From Veillonella nakazawae (GTDB taxonomy: Bacteria > Bacillota > Negativicutes > Veillonellales > Veillonellaceae): a stretch of 64,000 nt of DNA. The translations under genes were made by a program, and so were the position numbers. Location of the stretch: contig NZ_AP022321.1 of NCBI RefSeq assembly GCF_013393365.1, forward strand, positions 1,998,501 through 2,062,500, in the 5' to 3' direction. The notes under the pieces are model-generated. The model ran no database searches, was not told where the DNA came from, and saw only the letters and a list, made by a program, of their open reading frames with translations. Shown in pieces: positions 62,105-64,000 of this stretch (position 1 is its first letter; every line of letters begins with the position of its first letter).

Positions 62105-62176
62105 CAATAGATTTGAAGGCTGATATTCGCCCTGTAAGATTGATAAGAAAACAGAAAGCCCCGAACTGTTCTAAAA

Positions 62177-62194
62177 ACGACTTAGCTTATTCCT
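62177..62194. repeat. Partial loop-element copy
   Basis: ACGACTTAGCTTATTCCT, 5' part of the 23-nt loop, merging into the 42-bp direct repeat. Confidence 0.65.
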
Positions 62195-62234
62195 CTAGGA
62201 ACGTCTAGCGAGGGCCCTATGGGATTAAATAATC
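62191..62234. repeat. 42-bp direct repeat, copy 2
   Basis: TCCTCTAGGAACGTCTAGCG then AGGGCCCTATGGGATTAAATAATC; matches 62060-62104. Confidence 0.8.
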
Positions 62235-62286
62235 GTATTATAATAGGGATGCCCATACTAAGATTAGCGTAAATTAGAAATAAAAA

Positions 62287-62349
62287 GGCCCAACACTTCT
62301 ATGAAAACGACTTAGCTCGCTTTGGAGGCTTTCATAGAAGTGTTGGGTC
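62287..62349 (-). terminator. Terminator hairpin with conserved loop, copy 3
   Basis: 20-bp stem (62287-62306 with 62330-62349; one G-U), loop 62307-62329 containing GACTTAGCTCGCTTTGGAGG. Outer perfect 13-bp inverted repeat 62244-62256 with 62374-62386. The minus strand continues into TTTTTATTTC. It lies 48 bp past the stop of the next family C gene. Confidence 0.85.
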
Positions 62350-62396
62350 TACTATCTAAACACACAGTCTAGAATGGGCATCCCTACACCGAAGGA

Positions 62397-62768
62397 TTAT
62401 TTACCCCATAGGGCCTTCATAACTTCCGCGCCCATGGTATCATCTTCAATTTTTGTAGGTTTTTGTGCGTCTTTGCTGGATAATAACGCTACGCCTGCAG
62501 CACTGTATACTGTTGTATCAAGTTCTGTCCATGTTTTTTCTTTACGATCGATGCGTACTGTGTAGATGTATGTGAAGCCTTCTACATTGTTAATTTTAAC
62601 AAGTACTGTTGCCGCATCATCTGTTTTATATACAGAAGAGTTGTCGATAAACCATGCTGCATCATCAGCATCAGCATCGATATAATACCAATCAGCGGCA
62701 CTCGCTTGGCCAAAGCCACCTACAAAGAAAACCCCTGCTGCAAACATAGCAGCTAACCATTTTTTCAT
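62397..62768 (-). CDS. Small exported protein (family C, copy 3)
   Basis: 123 aa from MKKWLAAMFAAGVFF (AAGGAG upstream). Signal peptide ends ASAAD; WYYIDADADDAAWFIDNSSVYKTDDAATVLVKIN is the family core; ends MGAEVMKALWGK. Third in a run of related small exported genes ahead of gyrA. Function unknown. Confidence 0.75.
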   Translation of the reverse strand: MKKWLAAMFAAGVFFVGGFGQASAADWYYIDADADDAAWFIDNSSVYKTDDAATVLVKINNVEGFTYIYTVRIDRKEKTWTELDTTVYSAAGVALLSSKDAQKPTKIEDDTMGAEVMKALWGK

Positions 62769-62859
62769 TTCTAACTCCTTAACGCTAGAGACGACCATCT
62801 AAGATGGCCGCCCATAGTTACTTACATATTTGTATCTTAATTACATAATTATATGACTT

Positions 62860-62938
62860 ATAGTATGCTCTAGCTCATAAGCTTATTAGCTTATTTAGCT
62901 CGTTAGCTTATGAACTTATGAGATTAATGTTCTTCAGC
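62860..62938. other. Low-complexity AGCTTA-rich spacer before gyrA end
   Basis: Repeated AGCTTATTAGCTTATTTAGC and CGTTAGCTTATGAACTTATG motifs. No terminator with a clear T-run is seen for gyrA in it; no gene. Confidence 0.45.
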
Positions 62939-62941
62939 TTA

Positions 62942-64000
62942 TTATTCTTCAGTTACATCTTCTTCGATTTCAGAACCTGGAATAACAGCAATGCTAGCTA
63001 CTTTATCACCTTCGTCGAGATTTTGTGTTTTCACACCAGAAATAGCTTTACCTTTTTTAACAGCAATATCATTCATGTTAAAGCGAATGATTTTGCCTTG
63101 TTCAGAGATAAGCATTACTTCATCATCGTTATGAACAACTTCAACGGCAACTACGTCACCTGTTTTGTTCGTAATCTTGAAGTTCTTAGAGCCTTTACCG
63201 CCGCGTTTTTGCAATGTATAAGCTTCCGCATCATTGCGTTTACCAAATCCTTCTTCGGAGATAGTAAACACTTGTGCTTCGCTTTCATCAGCATTAATAA
63301 CACCAGCACCTACAACCACGTCGCCTGCATTGAGTTTAATGCCTCGCACGCCGTGAGCCGCACGTTTCATAAGGCGTACATCGCTTTCACTGAAACGAAT
63401 AGCGATACCCAATTTAGTACCAATCAAGATATCTTGGTCACCAGTCGTTACGTTGACGGAAATCAAGTGATCCCCTTCGTCGAGGTTGATAGCGTTGAGA
63501 CCAGAACGACGGATGTTGCGGTATTCTTCGATAGCTGTACGTTTTACAACGCCAAACTCAGTTACCATGAATAAGTTTACATCTTCTTGAACGCGTTCAA
63601 GGTCAATCATAGTCGTAACGGATTCGCCTACAGCTAGTGGCAATACGTTAACCATAGCAGTACCACGAGAGTTGCGGGAACCTGCTTCTGGCACTTCATA
63701 TGCTTTGAGGCGGTATGTACGGCCTGTGGACGTGAAGAACAACAATGTATTATGCGTACGTACATGCATAATTTGCGTTACATAATCGTCTTCCTTCGTC
63801 TTCATGCCGATAACGCCAGCGCCACCTTTATGTTGGTTGCGATATACGTTCGCGTTCATCCGTTTGATGTAACCTTGTTTAGTCAAGGTAATAACCATCT
63901 CTTCGTCAGCGATGAGGTCCTCTACATCAAGGTCGGACGTATCGATTGTGATTTCAGAACGACGAGGGTCGCCGTATTTCTTCTTCATATCTTCTAGTTC
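62942..64000 (-). CDS. gyrA: DNA gyrase subunit A, C-terminal part (5' end outside window)
   Basis: About 352 codons visible. Beta-pinwheel domain with repeated GxxxRF/Y blocks (TKQGYIKRMNANVYRNQHKGGAG, FFTSTGRTYRLKAYEVPEAGS, IGTKLGIAIRFSESDVRLMKRAA), and the GyrA box QKRGGKG near the end, required for wrapping DNA and negative supercoiling. Acidic tail EIEEDVTEE. Upstream part continues beyond 64000. Type II topoisomerase subunit, essential. Confidence 0.96.
   Translation of the reverse strand, partial: ELEDMKKKYGDPRRSEITIDTSDLDVEDLIADEEMVITLTKQGYIKRMNANVYRNQHKGGAGVIGMKTKEDDYVTQIMHVRTHNTLLFFTSTGRTYRLKAYEVPEAGSRNSRGTAMVNVLPLAVGESVTTMIDLERVQEDVNLFMVTEFGVVKRTAIEEYRNIRRSGLNAINLDEGDHLISVNVTTGDQDILIGTKLGIAIRFSESDVRLMKRAAHGVRGIKLNAGDVVVGAGVINADESEAQVFTISEEGFGKRNDAEAYTLQKRGGKGSKNFKITNKTGDVVAVEVVHNDDEVMLISEQGKIIRFNMNDIAVKKGKAISGVKTQNLDEGDKVASIAVIPGSEIEEDVTEE

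Noticed and set aside
1732..63390. GTGAAAGC as a Chi-type recombination hotspot
   Set aside because: Chi sites are strongly oriented relative to replication; the 20:17 strand ratio here does not show that.
62918..63574. 218-codon plus-strand frame
   Set aside because: Antisense shadow of gyrA.
1..64000. CRISPR arrays, tRNA and rRNA genes, transposases
   Set aside because: No regularly spaced direct repeats, no recognised tRNA/rRNA sequence, and no transposase reading frame were seen.

Overview
The window looks like a chromosomal segment of a low-GC, anaerobic Negativicute, most likely Veillonella (V. parvula-like). The reasons are gene content: adenosylcobalamin-dependent methylmalonyl-CoA mutase (the propionate branch of lactate/succinate fermentation), a large FAD/Fe-S 2-hydroxyacid oxidoreductase, a [FeFe]-hydrogenase, and many short exported or lipoprotein genes. 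The species is an inference; there is no rRNA to test it. Both edges cut a gene: mutB at the left and gyrA at the right.

Layout. 1-4 kb: mutA-mutB behind a cobalamin riboswitch and terminator. 4-14 kb: RarD-type permease, a lipoprotein, HicAB, a TPR lipoprotein pair, the 940-aa FAD/Fe-S oxidoreductase, a TauE-like permease and a ClC transporter. 14-22 kb: iron alcohol dehydrogenase, a HEPN Abi_2 protein preceded by a small structured RNA, a GH3 lipoprotein, a BFD-like ferredoxin, an S2P homologue without active-site residues, a CMD protein, MarR and a ferritin-like protein. 22-29 kb: nitroreductase, an organophosphate MFS gene broken by an amber codon, a P1B-ATPase-like membrane protein without the ATPase domains, ArsC/Spx-like protein, HigBA, DUF554 and Tag. 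30-43 kb: an accessory array of exported paralogues (five of about 410-450 aa, three of about 190 aa) interleaved with three copies of a type I toxin-antitoxin cassette, one decayed, plus an SSS symporter. 43-49 kb: IclR, M20 amidohydrolase, DcuC and an NCS1 permease. 48.8-52.3 kb: an AT-rich defence-like island (unknown cytosolic protein plus 4-TM protein, restriction endonuclease, C5 methyltransferase). 52.6-64 kb: orphan proteins, a sigma-like factor, an AAA ATPase, a degenerate GH3 paralogue, [FeFe]-hydrogenase, Fic, three small exported paralogues and gyrA.

The strongest unexplained signals are at DNA and RNA level. (1) The octamer GTGAAAGC occurs 37 times by hand count on both strands, against about two expected, in all frames, sometimes paired into hairpins or a palindrome; it behaves like a DNA-uptake sequence. 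(2) Three 3'-UTR terminator hairpins, each with its own perfectly paired stem, carry the same 23-nt loop, are nested in a second inverted repeat, and are each followed by a partial copy of the loop. (3) The type I TA cassettes. (4) The AbiF-like protein with its RNA. (5) The P1B-ATPase-like membrane scaffold with a metal-regulator-type operator. All functional statements are read from sequence; no database search was run.
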